64,000 nt of DNA from Pseudomonas viridiflava (GCF_900589395.1 NZ_UUIS01000061.1:62001-126000); one strand, 5' to 3'. Counted from the first letter of the stretch, positions 47,965-56,554 are shown. Numbers and translations are program-made. Notes: generated from the letters alone by a model not told the origin.

Positions 47965-48501
47965 TTACTGCTGACTGAGGATCAACTGGCCATTCTTGTC
48001 GACCGGGATCTGGTTGCCTGGATCGCGATCCATGCGCACCTGACCGACTTTCTCACCGACCTTGTACTTCACGTTGTAGCCCACGACCTTGTCGCTGATG
48101 TCGTTGACCGTGTTGCAACGGGTCTGGGTCGTGGTGTAGGTGTCGCGGTTCTGCATGCCTTCCTGAACCTTGTTACCCGCGTAGCCACCACCGACGGCAC
48201 CGGCCACGGTGGCAATCTTCTTGCCGTTACCGCCACCGACCTGGTTGCCCAGCAGGCCACCGGCCACGGCGCCCAGCACACTGCCGACGATCTGATGCTC
48301 GTCCTTGACCGGCGCCTTGCGCGTCACGGTCACGTCCTTGCACACTTCGCGCGGCGTCTTGATCTGCTGCTTGATCGGATCGACCGCCAGCACTTCTGCA
48401 TGTTCGGGACCGCTATTGACCAGACTGTAGGTGGCAAACGCGCCACCCGCAGTCACCGCAACGGCTCCCAACACGGCACCCACCAACAGAGACTTGTTCA
48501 C
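47965..48501 (-). CDS. Glycine-zipper 2TM-domain envelope protein
   Basis: This 178-aa protein has an N-terminal signal or anchor (Ser-Leu-Leu-Val-Gly-Ala-Val-Leu-Gly-Ala-Val-Ala-Val-Thr). A glycine-zipper segment follows (Gly-Ser-Val-Leu-Gly-Ala-Val-Ala-Gly-Gly-Leu-Leu-Gly-Asn-Gln-Val-Gly-Gly-Gly), as in Rick_17kDa/SmpA-like outer membrane proteins. The C-terminal ~60 residues contain a single Cys pair and a Tyr-Lys-Val-Gly-Glu-Lys turn. The start is GTG 48501, preceded by AGGAGG; a longer ATG-initiated frame upstream crosses the terminator. Function unknown, envelope role likely. Confidence 0.85.
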   Translation of the reverse strand: MNKSLLVGAVLGAVAVTAGGAFATYSLVNSGPEHAEVLAVDPIKQQIKTPREVCKDVTVTRKAPVKDEHQIVGSVLGAVAGGLLGNQVGGGNGKKIATVAGAVGGGYAGNKVQEGMQNRDTYTTTQTRCNTVNDISDKVVGYNVKYKVGEKVGQVRMDRDPGNQIPVDKNGQLILSQQ

Positions 48502-48560
48502 GTGAACCTCCTGACCTTCCAAGCGCAATTTCTTGCGAATTACCCAGCCTTGGAGCAATA

Positions 48561-48593
48561 AAAAAGGCGCGAGTTCAACACTCGCGCCTTTTT
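48561..48593. terminator. Terminator after secF, bidirectional
   Basis: AAAAAGGCGCGAGT and ACTCGCGCCTTTTT form a 14-bp stem with a 5-base loop. It lies 17 bp beyond the secF stop on the minus strand. Confidence 0.93.
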
Positions 48594-48609
48594 AGGCCAT
48601 ACCCGGTGC

Positions 48610-49524
48610 TTATGGAAGCTCGTCGACCTTGTCAGTCGTCACCGGCGGAATCAGGTCTTCACTGCTCAGGTTCAGCCAGATCAACACCACGTTGGCGATG
48701 TAGATCGACGAGTAGGTACCCGCCAGCACACCCACGAACAGCGCAATGGAGAACCCTTCGAGGTTGTCGCCGCCAAACACCCACAGTGCAACGATCGCCA
48801 GCAGCGTGGAGATCGAGGTAGCCATGGTGCGCAGCAGGGTCTGGGTGGTCGAGATGTTGATGTTCTCGATCAGGGTCGCCTTGCGCAGCACACGGAAGTT
48901 TTCCCGCACCCGGTCGAAGACCACGATGGTGTCGTTGAGCGAATAACCGATGATCGCCAGCACCGCTGCCAGCACCGTCAGGTCGAAGGTGATCTGGAAG
49001 AACGACAGGATGCCCATGGTCACCACCACGTCATGGATCAGCGACACGATCGCGCCGACGCCGAACTTCCACTGAAAGCGGAAGGCCAGGTACAGCATGA
49101 TCCCGCCCAGTGCCAGCAACATGGCGATGCCGCCCTGGTCGCGCAACTCTTCACCGACCTGCGGGCCGACGAACTCGACGCGCTTGACGGTGGCCGGGTT
49201 GCCGGCATCGGCCTTGAGCAAGGCTTCGGCCACACGCGTCCCCAGTTGCGGATCGTCACCGGGCATGCGCACCAGCAGGTCGGTGGTGGCACCGAAACTC
49301 TGCACCACGGCGTCCTGGTAACCGGCATTGCCCAGTTCCTGGCGCACCTTGCCCAGGTCCGCCGGCTTCTCGTAGGTCAGCTCGATGAGCGTACCGCCGG
49401 TGAAGTCCAGCCCCAGGTTGAGCCCTTTATGGAACCAGCTGAACAACGCCAGAACAGTCAGGAGCACGGTCAGGGCGAACGCACCGTTGCGCACGCCCAT
49501 GAAATTGATCGTACCTAATTTCAT
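48610..49524 (-). CDS. secF: Protein translocase subunit SecF
   Basis: This 304-aa RND-family membrane protein works with SecD to pull proteins through SecYEG using the proton gradient. It has six membrane segments with a first periplasmic loop (residues about 35-135). The signature Leu-Gly-Leu-Asp-Phe-Thr-Gly-Gly-Thr and Tyr-Ser-Leu-Asn-Asp-Thr-Ile-Val-Val-Phe-Asp-Arg motifs are present. It follows secD by 9 bp. Confidence 0.97.
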   Translation of the reverse strand: MKLGTINFMGVRNGAFALTVLLTVLALFSWFHKGLNLGLDFTGGTLIELTYEKPADLGKVRQELGNAGYQDAVVQSFGATTDLLVRMPGDDPQLGTRVAEALLKADAGNPATVKRVEFVGPQVGEELRDQGGIAMLLALGGIMLYLAFRFQWKFGVGAIVSLIHDVVVTMGILSFFQITFDLTVLAAVLAIIGYSLNDTIVVFDRVRENFRVLRKATLIENINISTTQTLLRTMATSISTLLAIVALWVFGGDNLEGFSIALFVGVLAGTYSSIYIANVVLIWLNLSSEDLIPPVTTDKVDELP

Positions 49525-49533
49525 GTCAGCCCC

Positions 49534-51402
49534 TTAGACCCACAGCTTCTTGAAGTCACGCCCGCCAAAGATCAGGTTGATCATTGCGCGAGTCACCATG
49601 ATGGCCGTGAACATGGAGGTGAAGATGCCGAGCGACAGGGTCACCGCAAAGCCTTTCACGGGGCCTGTGCCCATCGCGAAAAGAATGCCGCCGACCAGCA
49701 GCGTCGTCAGGTTGGCATCGAGGATCGCGCTGTAGGCGCGGTCGAAACCTTCGTGAATGGCACGCTGCACACTCATGCCATTGGCCAGCTCTTCGCGGAT
49801 CCGCGAGAAGATCAGCACGTTGGCGTCCACCGCCATGCCCATGGTCAGCACGATACCGGCGATGCCCGGCAGGGTCAGCGTGGCCCCCAGCAACGACATC
49901 AGCGCCAGCAGCGCCACCATGTTGAAGGCCAGCGCCACCGTGGCGATCAGGCCGAAGAAGCGGTAGATGGCCATGATGAACAGCGACACCAACAGCATGC
50001 CCCACAACGACGCGTTGATGCCCTTGTCGATGTTGTCGGCACCCAGGCTTGGACCAATGGTGCGTTCTTCAGCGAAGTACATCGGCGCGGCCAGGCCACC
50101 GGCGCGCAGCAACAGCGCCAGCTCGGAGGATTCGCCCTGCCCGTTCAGGCCGGTGATACGGAACTGGCTGCCCAGCGGCGACTGGATGGTCGCCAGGCTG
50201 ATGATCTTCTTGTCTTCCTTGAAGGTCTGCAGCGGCACTTCTTTCTCGACGCCGTCAACCACCTGCTTGACGTAGGTGGTCACCGGACGCTGCTCGATGA
50301 AGATCACCGCCATGCTGCGACCCACGTTGCTGCGGGTGGCGCGGCTCATCAACTCGCCGCCATGGCCATCGAGGTTGATGTTCACCTGTGGACGGCCATG
50401 CTCGTCGTAGCTGGCCTGGGCATCGGTCACCTGGTCACCGGTGATGATCAGGCCACGCTCCACGGAAGCGGCCGGACGGCCCCCTTCGCGGAATTCGAAC
50501 ATTTCGGTGGTGGCCTTGGAGTCATCCGGGCCTGCGCCCAGACGGAATTCCAGGTTGGCCGTCTTGCCCAGGATACGCTTGGCTTCAGCGGTGTCCTGCA
50601 CGCCCGGCAGCTCGACCACGATGCGGTTGGCACCCTGGCGCTGGACCAGCGGCTCGGCCACACCCAGCTCGTTGACTCGGTTACGCACCGTGGTCAGGTT
50701 CTGCTTGATGGAGTATTCGCGAATTTCGGCGAGCTTGGCCGGGGTCAGCGCCAGACGCAGCGTGACAATGCCGTTGAGCTCGGAGGGGGTGATCTCGAAA
50801 TCGGTGAAGCTCTTGCGCACCAACGCACGAGCCTGCTCACGCTCGGCGTCGTCGTTGAAGCCCAACTGAATCACGTTGCCCTGCTGCGGCAGGCTGCGAT
50901 AACGCACCTTCTCTTTGCGCAGCAAGGTCTTGACCTCGCCTTCGTAGACTTTCAGGCGCGCATCGATGGCCTTGTCCATGTCGACTTCGAGCAGAAAGTG
51001 CACGCCGCCGGACAGGTCCAGGCCCAGTTTCATCGGGCTTGCGCCCAGGTTGCTCAGCCAGGCTGGCGTCGTACGGGCCAGGTTCAGTGCCACGACATAG
51101 TCATCGCCCAGCGCCTTGCGCACGATGTCCTTGGCCGGCAGCTGGTCTTCCTGCCTGCTCAGACGCAGCAGACCGCCCTTGCCATTCTCAGCCAGAGAAG
51201 AACCCTTGACCGCAAGACCGGCATCGGTCAGCGCCTTGGCGGCACGGTCGACATCGGCCTGGTTGACTTGCAACGCCGTGCTCGCGCCGCTGATCTGGAT
51301 GGCCGGATCGTCAGGGTAGAGATTGGGTGCGGAATAAATGAAACCGATCACCAGCACTGCCAGGATCAGTATGTATTTCCACAGAGGGTATTTGTTCAGC
51401 AT
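49534..51402 (-). CDS. secD: Protein translocase subunit SecD
   Basis: This 622-aa partner of SecF has a large periplasmic domain after the first membrane segment (Lys-Tyr-Ile-Leu-Ile-Leu-Ala-Val-Leu). Motifs include Leu-Gly-Leu-Asp-Leu-Ser-Gly-Gly-Val-His-Phe and Gly-Met-Ala-Val-Asp-Ala-Asn-Val-Leu-Ile-Phe, with five further membrane segments at the C-terminus. ATG 51402 is taken; GTG 51405 immediately precedes it. It lies between yajC and secF in the usual order. Confidence 0.97.
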   Translation of the reverse strand: MLNKYPLWKYILILAVLVIGFIYSAPNLYPDDPAIQISGASTALQVNQADVDRAAKALTDAGLAVKGSSLAENGKGGLLRLSRQEDQLPAKDIVRKALGDDYVVALNLARTTPAWLSNLGASPMKLGLDLSGGVHFLLEVDMDKAIDARLKVYEGEVKTLLRKEKVRYRSLPQQGNVIQLGFNDDAEREQARALVRKSFTDFEITPSELNGIVTLRLALTPAKLAEIREYSIKQNLTTVRNRVNELGVAEPLVQRQGANRIVVELPGVQDTAEAKRILGKTANLEFRLGAGPDDSKATTEMFEFREGGRPAASVERGLIITGDQVTDAQASYDEHGRPQVNINLDGHGGELMSRATRSNVGRSMAVIFIEQRPVTTYVKQVVDGVEKEVPLQTFKEDKKIISLATIQSPLGSQFRITGLNGQGESSELALLLRAGGLAAPMYFAEERTIGPSLGADNIDKGINASLWGMLLVSLFIMAIYRFFGLIATVALAFNMVALLALMSLLGATLTLPGIAGIVLTMGMAVDANVLIFSRIREELANGMSVQRAIHEGFDRAYSAILDANLTTLLVGGILFAMGTGPVKGFAVTLSLGIFTSMFTAIMVTRAMINLIFGGRDFKKLWV

Positions 51403-51422
51403 CACGCCGCCCGCTTAAAACG

Positions 51423-51443
51423 CGGGGCGCCTTGCGCGCCCCG
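51423..51443 (-). repeat. GC-rich hairpin between yajC and secD
   Basis: CGGGGCGC and GCGCCCCG pair over CTTGC. It lies in the 60-bp gap and may lower readthrough from yajC to secD or stabilise mRNA ends; no T-run. Confidence 0.6.
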
Positions 51444-51462
51444 TCGATGGTAGATACGAAAC

Positions 51463-51801
51463 TCAGAGGGCTTTCAGAGTGCCCTTTGGCAGAGTGGCCA
51501 CAATGGAGCCCTTCTGGATTTTCAGCTCAACGGTATCGGACACTTCAATCACCACAAAGTCGTCTGTCACTTTGTTGATTTTTCCGGCGATACCGCCCGC
51601 AGTCACGACTTCGTCGCCTTTTTGCAGATTGCCCAGCAGGTTCTTCTGCTCTTTGGCGCGCTTGGCCTGTGGGCGCCAGATCATCAGGTAGAAGATGACC
51701 AGGAAGCCGACCAGGAAGATCCACTCGAAACCGGAACCTGCAGGGCCGGAAGCGGCCGGTGCTGCAGCGTCCGCGAAGGCGGGGGAGATGAAAAAGCTCA
51801 T
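51463..51801 (-). CDS. yajC: Preprotein translocase accessory subunit YajC
   Basis: This 112-aa single-span protein associates with SecDF. The membrane segment is at residues about 25-45 (Trp-Ile-Phe-Leu-Val-Gly-Phe-Leu-Val-Ile-Phe-Tyr-Leu-Met-Ile), followed by Arg-Pro-Gln-Ala-Lys-Arg and Gly-Asp-Glu-Val-Val-Thr-Ala-Gly-Gly. Its position before secD is universal. Confidence 0.96.
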   Translation of the reverse strand: MSFFISPAFADAAAPAASGPAGSGFEWIFLVGFLVIFYLMIWRPQAKRAKEQKNLLGNLQKGDEVVTAGGIAGKINKVTDDFVVIEVSDTVELKIQKGSIVATLPKGTLKAL

Positions 51802-51854
51802 TTAGCGCTCCATTTGCATAATTAGTATGTAAAGCAGGAAAAACTCGTTGTGTT

Positions 51855-52970
51855 TCAACCCAGAGGCGGCACGGGAAGACCGCGCTTGGCATAGAAGGCG
51901 TCGACGAAGTCGGCCAATTTACCCTGTTGGATAGCCTCGCGCAAACCAGCCATCAGCCGCTGGTAATGCCGCAAGTTATGGATGGTATTGAGCATGCTGC
52001 CCAGCATTTCGCCGCACTTGTCCAGGTGATGCAGGTAAGCGCGCGAGAAGTTCTGGCAGGTGTAGCAGTCACAGGTGGCATCCAGTGGCGAATCATCATG
52101 ACGATGGAACGCGTTACGGATCTTCAGGACACCGGTGTCGATGAACAGATGACCGTTGCGGGCATTACGGGTCGGCATCACGCAGTCGAACATGTCGACG
52201 CCGCGGCGCACACCTTCGACCAGATCTTCGGGCTTGCCTACACCCATCAAGTAACGAGGTTTGTCTGCCGGCATCAGGCCAGGCAGGTAATCGAGCACCT
52301 TGATCATTTCATCCTTGGGCTCGCCCACCGACAGCCCGCCAATGGCCAGGCCATCGAAGTCCAGCTCGTTCAGGCCGTCCAGCGAGCGTTTGCGCAGGTT
52401 CTCGTGCATGCCGCCCTGGACGATGCCGAACAATGCCGCATCGCTCTCGCCATGAGCAACCTTGGAGCGCTTGGCCCAGCGCAGCGACAGCTCCATCGAC
52501 ACCCGGGCCACGTCTTCGCTGGCCGGATACGGGGTGCACTCGTCGAAAATCATCACGATGTCCGAGCCCAGGTCACGCTGGACCTGCATCGACTCTTCAG
52601 GCCCCATGAACACCTTGGCGCCATCGACCGGCGAAGCGAAGGTCACGCCCTCTTCCTTGATCTTGCGCATCGCGCCCAGGCTGAACACCTGGAAACCGCC
52701 GGAGTCGGTCAGGATCGGGCCTTTCCACTGCATGAAGTCGTGCAGGTCGCCGTGGGCCTTGATCACCTCGGTGCCCGGGCGCAGCCACAGGTGGAAGGTA
52801 TTGCCCAGGATGATCTGCGCACCGATGGCCTCGATATCACGCGGCAGCATGCCCTTGACTGTGCCGTAGGTGCCCACGGGCATGAAGGCCGGGGTCTCGA
52901 CCACGCCACGCGGAAAGGTCAGTCGACCGCGACGGGCCTTGCCGTCAGTGGCCAGCAACTCGAAAGACAT
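51855..52970 (-). CDS. tgt: tRNA-guanine transglycosylase
   Basis: This 371-aa enzyme exchanges guanine 34 for preQ1 in tRNAs with GUN anticodons. Motifs are Asp-Ser-Gly-Gly-Phe-Gln-Val, the active-site Asp region Phe-Asp-Cys-Val-Met-Pro-Thr-Arg, and the zinc site Cys-Asp-Cys-Tyr-Thr-Cys with a downstream His. ATG 52970 gives the usual Met-Ser-Phe-Glu-Leu-Leu start; a longer version from 52988 overlaps the queA stop (ATGA). Confidence 0.97.
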   Translation of the reverse strand: MSFELLATDGKARRGRLTFPRGVVETPAFMPVGTYGTVKGMLPRDIEAIGAQIILGNTFHLWLRPGTEVIKAHGDLHDFMQWKGPILTDSGGFQVFSLGAMRKIKEEGVTFASPVDGAKVFMGPEESMQVQRDLGSDIVMIFDECTPYPASEDVARVSMELSLRWAKRSKVAHGESDAALFGIVQGGMHENLRKRSLDGLNELDFDGLAIGGLSVGEPKDEMIKVLDYLPGLMPADKPRYLMGVGKPEDLVEGVRRGVDMFDCVMPTRNARNGHLFIDTGVLKIRNAFHRHDDSPLDATCDCYTCQNFSRAYLHHLDKCGEMLGSMLNTIHNLRHYQRLMAGLREAIQQGKLADFVDAFYAKRGLPVPPLG

Positions 52971-52984
52971 ACGACAGGTGCGAC

Positions 52985-54049
52985 TCATGGATGATCCTCT
53001 GATGCCGATTCCCGGGGCCCCGTAGGCGCGGGATTGCGGGTGATGAACATGGCATCACCGTAACTGAAGAAGCGGTAGCCCTGCTCGATGGCCGCCGCAT
53101 AGGCCGCCATGGTCTCGGGGTAACCGGCAAACGCCGAAACCAGCATCAACAGCGTGGATTCAGGCAAATGAAAGTTAGTGACCAGGGCATCGACCACATG
53201 AAAGGGTCGCCCAGGATAGATGAAGATATCGGTATCGCCGCTGAACGGTTTGAGGATGCCATCGCGTGCGGCACTTTCCAGCGAACGCACGCTGGTGGTG
53301 CCCACCGCGATCACCCGGCCACCCCGCGCCCGGCAGGCTGCCACGGCATCGACCACATCCTGGCCGACTTCCAGCCACTCCGTGTGCATGTGGTGGTCTT
53401 CGATACGCTCGACCCGCACCGGCTGGAAAGTCCCGGCGCCGACGTGCAGGGTCACGAATGCAGTCTCGACACCCTTGGCGGCAATGGCCTCCAGCAGCGG
53501 CTGGTCGAAATGCAAGCCGGCCGTCGGCGCGGCCACGGCACCGGCACGCTGGGCGTACACCGTCTGGTAGCGCTCGCGGTCCGCGCCTTCATCGGGGCGG
53601 TCTATATAAGGAGGCAACGGCATGTGCCCGACGCGATCAAGCAAGGCCAGCACCGGCTCGGCAAAGGCCAGCTCGAACAGCGTGTCGTGGCGCGCGACCA
53701 TGGTCGCCTCGCCACCGCCGTCGATGACGATGGCCGAACCCGGCTTGGGCGACTTGCTCGAACGCACGTGCGCCAGCACCCGATGACTGTCCAGCACACG
53801 CTCGACCAGGATCTCCAGCTTGCCGCCGGAGGCCTTCTGGCCAAACAACCGCGCCGGGATCACCCGGGTATTGTTGAACACCATCAAGTCGCCAGGGCAC
53901 AGATGCTCCAGCAAATCGGTGAATTGACGATGCGCCAGTGCGCCGCTCGGGCCGTCCAGCGTCAACAGCCGGCTGCCACGCCGCTCGGCCAGGGGATGAC
54001 GCGCAATCAGGGCGTCGGGAAGATCGAAGGTAAAGTCAGCAACACGCAT
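52985..54049 (-). CDS. queA: S-adenosylmethionine:tRNA ribosyltransferase-isomerase QueA
   Basis: This 354-aa enzyme adds the cyclopentene ring from SAM to preQ1-tRNA, the step after tgt. It begins Met-Arg-Val-Ala-Asp-Phe-Thr-Phe-Asp-Leu-Pro, with Phe-Asn-Asn-Thr-Arg-Val, Ala-Ala-Pro-Thr-Ala-Gly-Leu-His and Asn-Phe-His-Leu-Pro-Glu-Ser-Thr-Leu as family signatures. It is the first gene of queA-tgt-yajC-secDF. Confidence 0.97.
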   Translation of the reverse strand: MRVADFTFDLPDALIARHPLAERRGSRLLTLDGPSGALAHRQFTDLLEHLCPGDLMVFNNTRVIPARLFGQKASGGKLEILVERVLDSHRVLAHVRSSKSPKPGSAIVIDGGGEATMVARHDTLFELAFAEPVLALLDRVGHMPLPPYIDRPDEGADRERYQTVYAQRAGAVAAPTAGLHFDQPLLEAIAAKGVETAFVTLHVGAGTFQPVRVERIEDHHMHTEWLEVGQDVVDAVAACRARGGRVIAVGTTSVRSLESAARDGILKPFSGDTDIFIYPGRPFHVVDALVTNFHLPESTLLMLVSAFAGYPETMAAYAAAIEQGYRFFSYGDAMFITRNPAPTGPRESASEDHP

Positions 54050-54127
54050 GATGGGTGGGGTCGTCCAGCAGGGGCGCGAAGTTTAGCCGGTTTGCCTCGA
54101 TTAGTAAAAAACCCTCAAAAATCAGGG

Positions 54128-54156
54128 TTGACCGGCTGTCAGAGCATCCCTATAAT
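54128..54156 (+). promoter_or_regulatory. tRNA-Leu promoter
   Basis: TTGACC, an exact 17-bp spacer and a perfect TATAAT lie just before the tRNA, with a GC-rich discriminator and start near 54163. Confidence 0.9.
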
Positions 54157-54169
54157 CCGCGGCCATTGA

Positions 54170-54254
54170 GCCCTGATGGCGGAATTGGTAGACGCGGCGG
54201 ATTCAAAATCCGTTTTCGAAAGGAGTGGGAGTTCGAGTCTCCCTCGGGGCACCA
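54170..54254 (+). tRNA. tRNA-Leu (anticodon CAA)
   Basis: An 85-nt tRNA with a long variable arm. The acceptor stem pairs GCCCTGA with TCGGGGC, the anticodon loop is TTCAAAA (anticodon CAA), the T-loop is TTCGAGT, and CCA is encoded. It marks the left boundary of the foreign region. Confidence 0.95.
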
Positions 54255-54265
54255 GCACAATGAAG

Positions 54266-54295
54266 AAAGGCCTTGATTATCAAGGCCTTTTTTTT
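54266..54295 (+). terminator. Terminator after tRNA-Leu
   Basis: AAAGGCCTTG and CAAGGCCTTT pair over ATTAT, with T8 at the end. Confidence 0.93.
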
Positions 54296-54299
54296 CGCC

Positions 54300-54318
54300 T
54301 GGCGTAAAATTGGCGTAA
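54300..54318. repeat. TGGCGTAA direct repeat, candidate recombinase arm sites
   Basis: TGGCGTAA occurs at 54300-54307 and again at 54311-54318, starts 11 bp apart, immediately after the tRNA terminator. Phased short repeats at this place are common near phage or island attachment sites. Confidence 0.45.
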
Positions 54319-54473
54319 CGCTGCACGATTCCGTAAAGCTTCCATTTTTTTGATATGCCGTATTCTTATATCTAAAATTCAATATTTTATAAATTTGAAA
54401 TTATATTTTTAAACCTAAAAAACTTATCAAAAATTAAGAAACCATTATCTTAAATTAAAACATTGAGCACTTT
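54319..54473. other. AT-rich leader of the cargo genes
   Basis: About 155 bp, very AT-rich (long A/T runs), with no coding frame. It probably holds the promoter of the next two genes. It marks the start of foreign DNA. No integrase remnant is visible. Confidence 0.5.
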
Positions 54474-54926
54474 ATGATCGAAAGAAAAATATACAAAGCA
54501 ATTTCGAAAATTGAAGGGGTAAGCGAATTTGTAAAACGAGATGACCGACTAATAGCAGAGCTAGCCTTTCATGAATTTAATTTTGAATTCGCAGGCATGA
54601 AATTTGCCGGCTCCCAAGTCGAAAGCCCGCTCTTTACACTTAATAGACTTAACCTGCTTTTTGGATACACCTTAAAAAAGGACACAACAAAACTCAACAT
54701 CCTCGAGGCAATAAACCAATATAACATTAATAGACCCCTGCTAAAAATCACACTAACAAAACTACAAGGAAAAAAACTAAATATAGTTTTTTCCTCAGAC
54801 TTTATTGGCAATGACAACGACATCTCTGAAAACCAGCTTGAGGCGCTGGTAAAAATTCTATCGCCTACCCCCATGGATTTTGGAAACTACTTAAATCATA
54901 AGAAGATTCTTCTGAGCCAGGGTTGA
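54474..54926 (+). CDS. YbjN-like protein in an AT-rich cargo module
   Basis: This 150-aa soluble protein has no signal or membrane segment. The region Ile-Leu-Glu-Ala-Ile-Asn-Gln-Tyr-Asn (about residues 81-89), then an alternating beta stretch and Ile-Ser-Glu-Asn-Gln-Leu-Glu-Ala-Leu-Val-Lys, resembles the YbjN / type III chaperone-like fold, which often serves as a binding or sensory module. Codon use is strongly AT-biased, unlike all chromosomal genes here. Only 9 bp separate it from the next gene, so the two form a unit. Function unknown. Confidence 0.65.
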   Translation: MIERKIYKAISKIEGVSEFVKRDDRLIAELAFHEFNFEFAGMKFAGSQVESPLFTLNRLNLLFGYTLKKDTTKLNILEAINQYNINRPLLKITLTKLQGKKLNIVFSSDFIGNDNDISENQLEALVKILSPTPMDFGNYLNHKKILLSQG

Positions 54927-54935
54927 GATAGTAGC

Positions 54936-55490
54936 ATGAGCATTCTAAATATTGTCTTTGCTTTTATTTCTTCGGTACTATACTTCTGGATATTTAGTAA
55001 GGTTAAAGAGCTTTCTGCCACTAACGACTGGGCCATAAATGTAGGTGTACCTTGCCTAATAGCTGCAACACTCCTATTCAACTACATCAAAGATAAGATC
55101 TCCGAAAAAGACCCATCGAGCAAGCTTTATAAAGTTAGCGCTGAACTAAAAGCCTTAGAAACCAGTCACGAAAACGTTATCAAGAGCCTCAAAAAACAAA
55201 ACGAAGAACTCCTAAAAACATCCATCTCAACTTACACAAAGCAAATAACAGAACTTAAAAGCGAGGTTGCCCACCTCACCAAGAAACTTGGCGTTAAAGA
55301 CACAATAATACACGGAATTAAAAATAGCATCACTAGCAGTTTAATAAAACACGGCAGCACAGAACCTTTTTACAAGTACGCCAAAGACCTTGCCGAAAAC
55401 ATAAATTCCGACTTAGACCTAAATACACTATCACCCGTCACAACACCTGAAACAATGAAATACATTGACCTCTTCAAAAAGCTTGAATAA
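54936..55490 (+). CDS. Membrane-anchored coiled-coil protein in the cargo module
   Basis: This 184-aa protein has two hydrophobic segments near the N-terminus (about residues 4-20 and 33-48). A coiled coil of about 65 residues follows (Ser-Ala-Glu-Leu-Lys-Ala-Leu-Glu-Thr-Ser-His-Glu... and Lys-Gln-Ile-Thr-Glu-Leu-Lys-Ser-Glu-Val-Ala-His-Leu-Thr-Lys-Lys). The C-terminal ~50 residues are polar. It looks like an inner-membrane effector or sensor with a cytoplasmic helical arm. No family is recognised. With the preceding YbjN-like protein it could be a two-part system. Confidence 0.65.
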   Translation: MSILNIVFAFISSVLYFWIFSKVKELSATNDWAINVGVPCLIAATLLFNYIKDKISEKDPSSKLYKVSAELKALETSHENVIKSLKKQNEELLKTSISTYTKQITELKSEVAHLTKKLGVKDTIIHGIKNSITSSLIKHGSTEPFYKYAKDLAENINSDLDLNTLSPVTTPETMKYIDLFKKLE

Positions 55491-55750
55491 TAGAAAATAA
55501 AATCTTGGCAAGTCTTACTTAAAGACAATGCGTAATCTCTGACACGAACCCATATATCAAGAACACACAAACAGAGTGAACCACCAGCAATAGAATTAAA
55601 TATCTTGTTTACACTTACACTGAATCTATTCCTGCCCCTCAGAATCTACTGCAAAACCTATACACCCGAGAAAAACATAAGAAATAACAATATTCAAAAA
55701 AGGCCTTGCGCTACTGCGCAACATTTGAAAACTTACTTACCTCCATCTTT
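55491..55750. other. AT-rich spacer between convergent cargo genes
   Basis: About 260 bp with no gene on either strand that I can support. A short plus-strand frame at 55605-55856 overlaps the HNH gene and is not convincing. Confidence 0.45.
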
Positions 55751-56554
55751 TTATAAGGGATCAAACGCTGCGTTCCTTTTAGCGTACTCAGAAGCAACAG
55801 TAAAAATTTTTGACAGAATCCTTGAGTTTTCCGGATACACTTTATTAAGCCGATAAACAAAGCTTTTTTTCACTATAGAAAACCCCTCGGGAAGAGGGTG
55901 AAAAGGTTTTGCAGAAAGCTGAAATATAACTGCAAGCCCAGCAACAACTAGCACATAACGTATTGAATCAGGTTCATCAAACCTTACAAAATTTGACAAA
56001 ATCCCTCTTGAGTCGCCAAATCCTACAGGCAAGTCAATCCTCAATACTCCGATTCGTAAAAAATCAGCAAGACCACTATTAATACTTCCGCTATATATAG
56101 CAACCCTACATGATTCCAATAACTCACCAGACAAGTCTACAGAGCTAAAAAAATCTAGTCGCGAAGCCCCTGCACGCCAAAATATGCTCAACCAAAAAAG
56201 ATAAAACTTATCATATTCAAACCCCTGTATCGTAAACCTAGTATCATGCCGAATCTTTTTACCCTTCAACTTACTTATCCCTGAAGATTCATAACGCAGG
56301 TTCAATAGCCTTTCACAACCCTCGCACAACAGCGGCTCTGTCCAATTAGCACTTTCCATACGTGGAGGTTTGTCACTTTCAGTGGGCATGCTCACCATTT
56401 GAGGACCACCTCCTCTAGAAATCCTCAACAAAGCATGCGGAATTATATGTGAAGATAGCAACAAACCATGCTCATTACACAATGCGCACTCACCCTTAAC
56501 AGCTTTTTTACTCACACAACGACTCCCAATCCAACACTTAAAATCCAAAACCAC
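55751..56554 (-). CDS. HNH-type zinc protein, probable nuclease
   Basis: This 267-aa protein has an N-terminal Cys-Ala-Leu-Cys-Asn-Glu-His (residues about 23-29), then Leu-Ser-Ser-His-Ile-Ile-Pro-His-Ala-Leu-Leu-Arg, and Leu-Leu-Cys-Glu-Gly-Cys-Glu (about 76-82). Two Cys pairs around a Ser-His-Ile-Ile-Pro core fit a treble-clef HNH fold. The remaining ~180 residues look like an alpha/beta partner domain with a hydrophobic C-terminal segment (Tyr-Val-Leu-Val-Val-Ala-Gly-Leu-Ala-Val). AT-rich, convergent to the two preceding genes, and just downstream of the phage methylase gene. A defence or phage-interference nuclease is possible; activity unproven. Confidence 0.65.
   Translation of the reverse strand: MVLDFKCWIGSRCVSKKAVKGECALCNEHGLLLSSHIIPHALLRISRGGGPQMVSMPTESDKPPRMESANWTEPLLCEGCERLLNLRYESSGISKLKGKKIRHDTRFTIQGFEYDKFYLFWLSIFWRAGASRLDFFSSVDLSGELLESCRVAIYSGSINSGLADFLRIGVLRIDLPVGFGDSRGILSNFVRFDEPDSIRYVLVVAGLAVIFQLSAKPFHPLPEGFSIVKKSFVYRLNKVYPENSRILSKIFTVASEYAKRNAAFDPL

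Noticed and set aside
49753..51453. Plus-strand open frame of about 566 codons opposite secD
   Set aside because: Antisense to an essential conserved gene, same composition artefact.
55605..55856. Plus-strand 83-codon frame near the HNH gene
   Set aside because: Overlaps the HNH gene end, has no ribosome site and no protein-like pattern.
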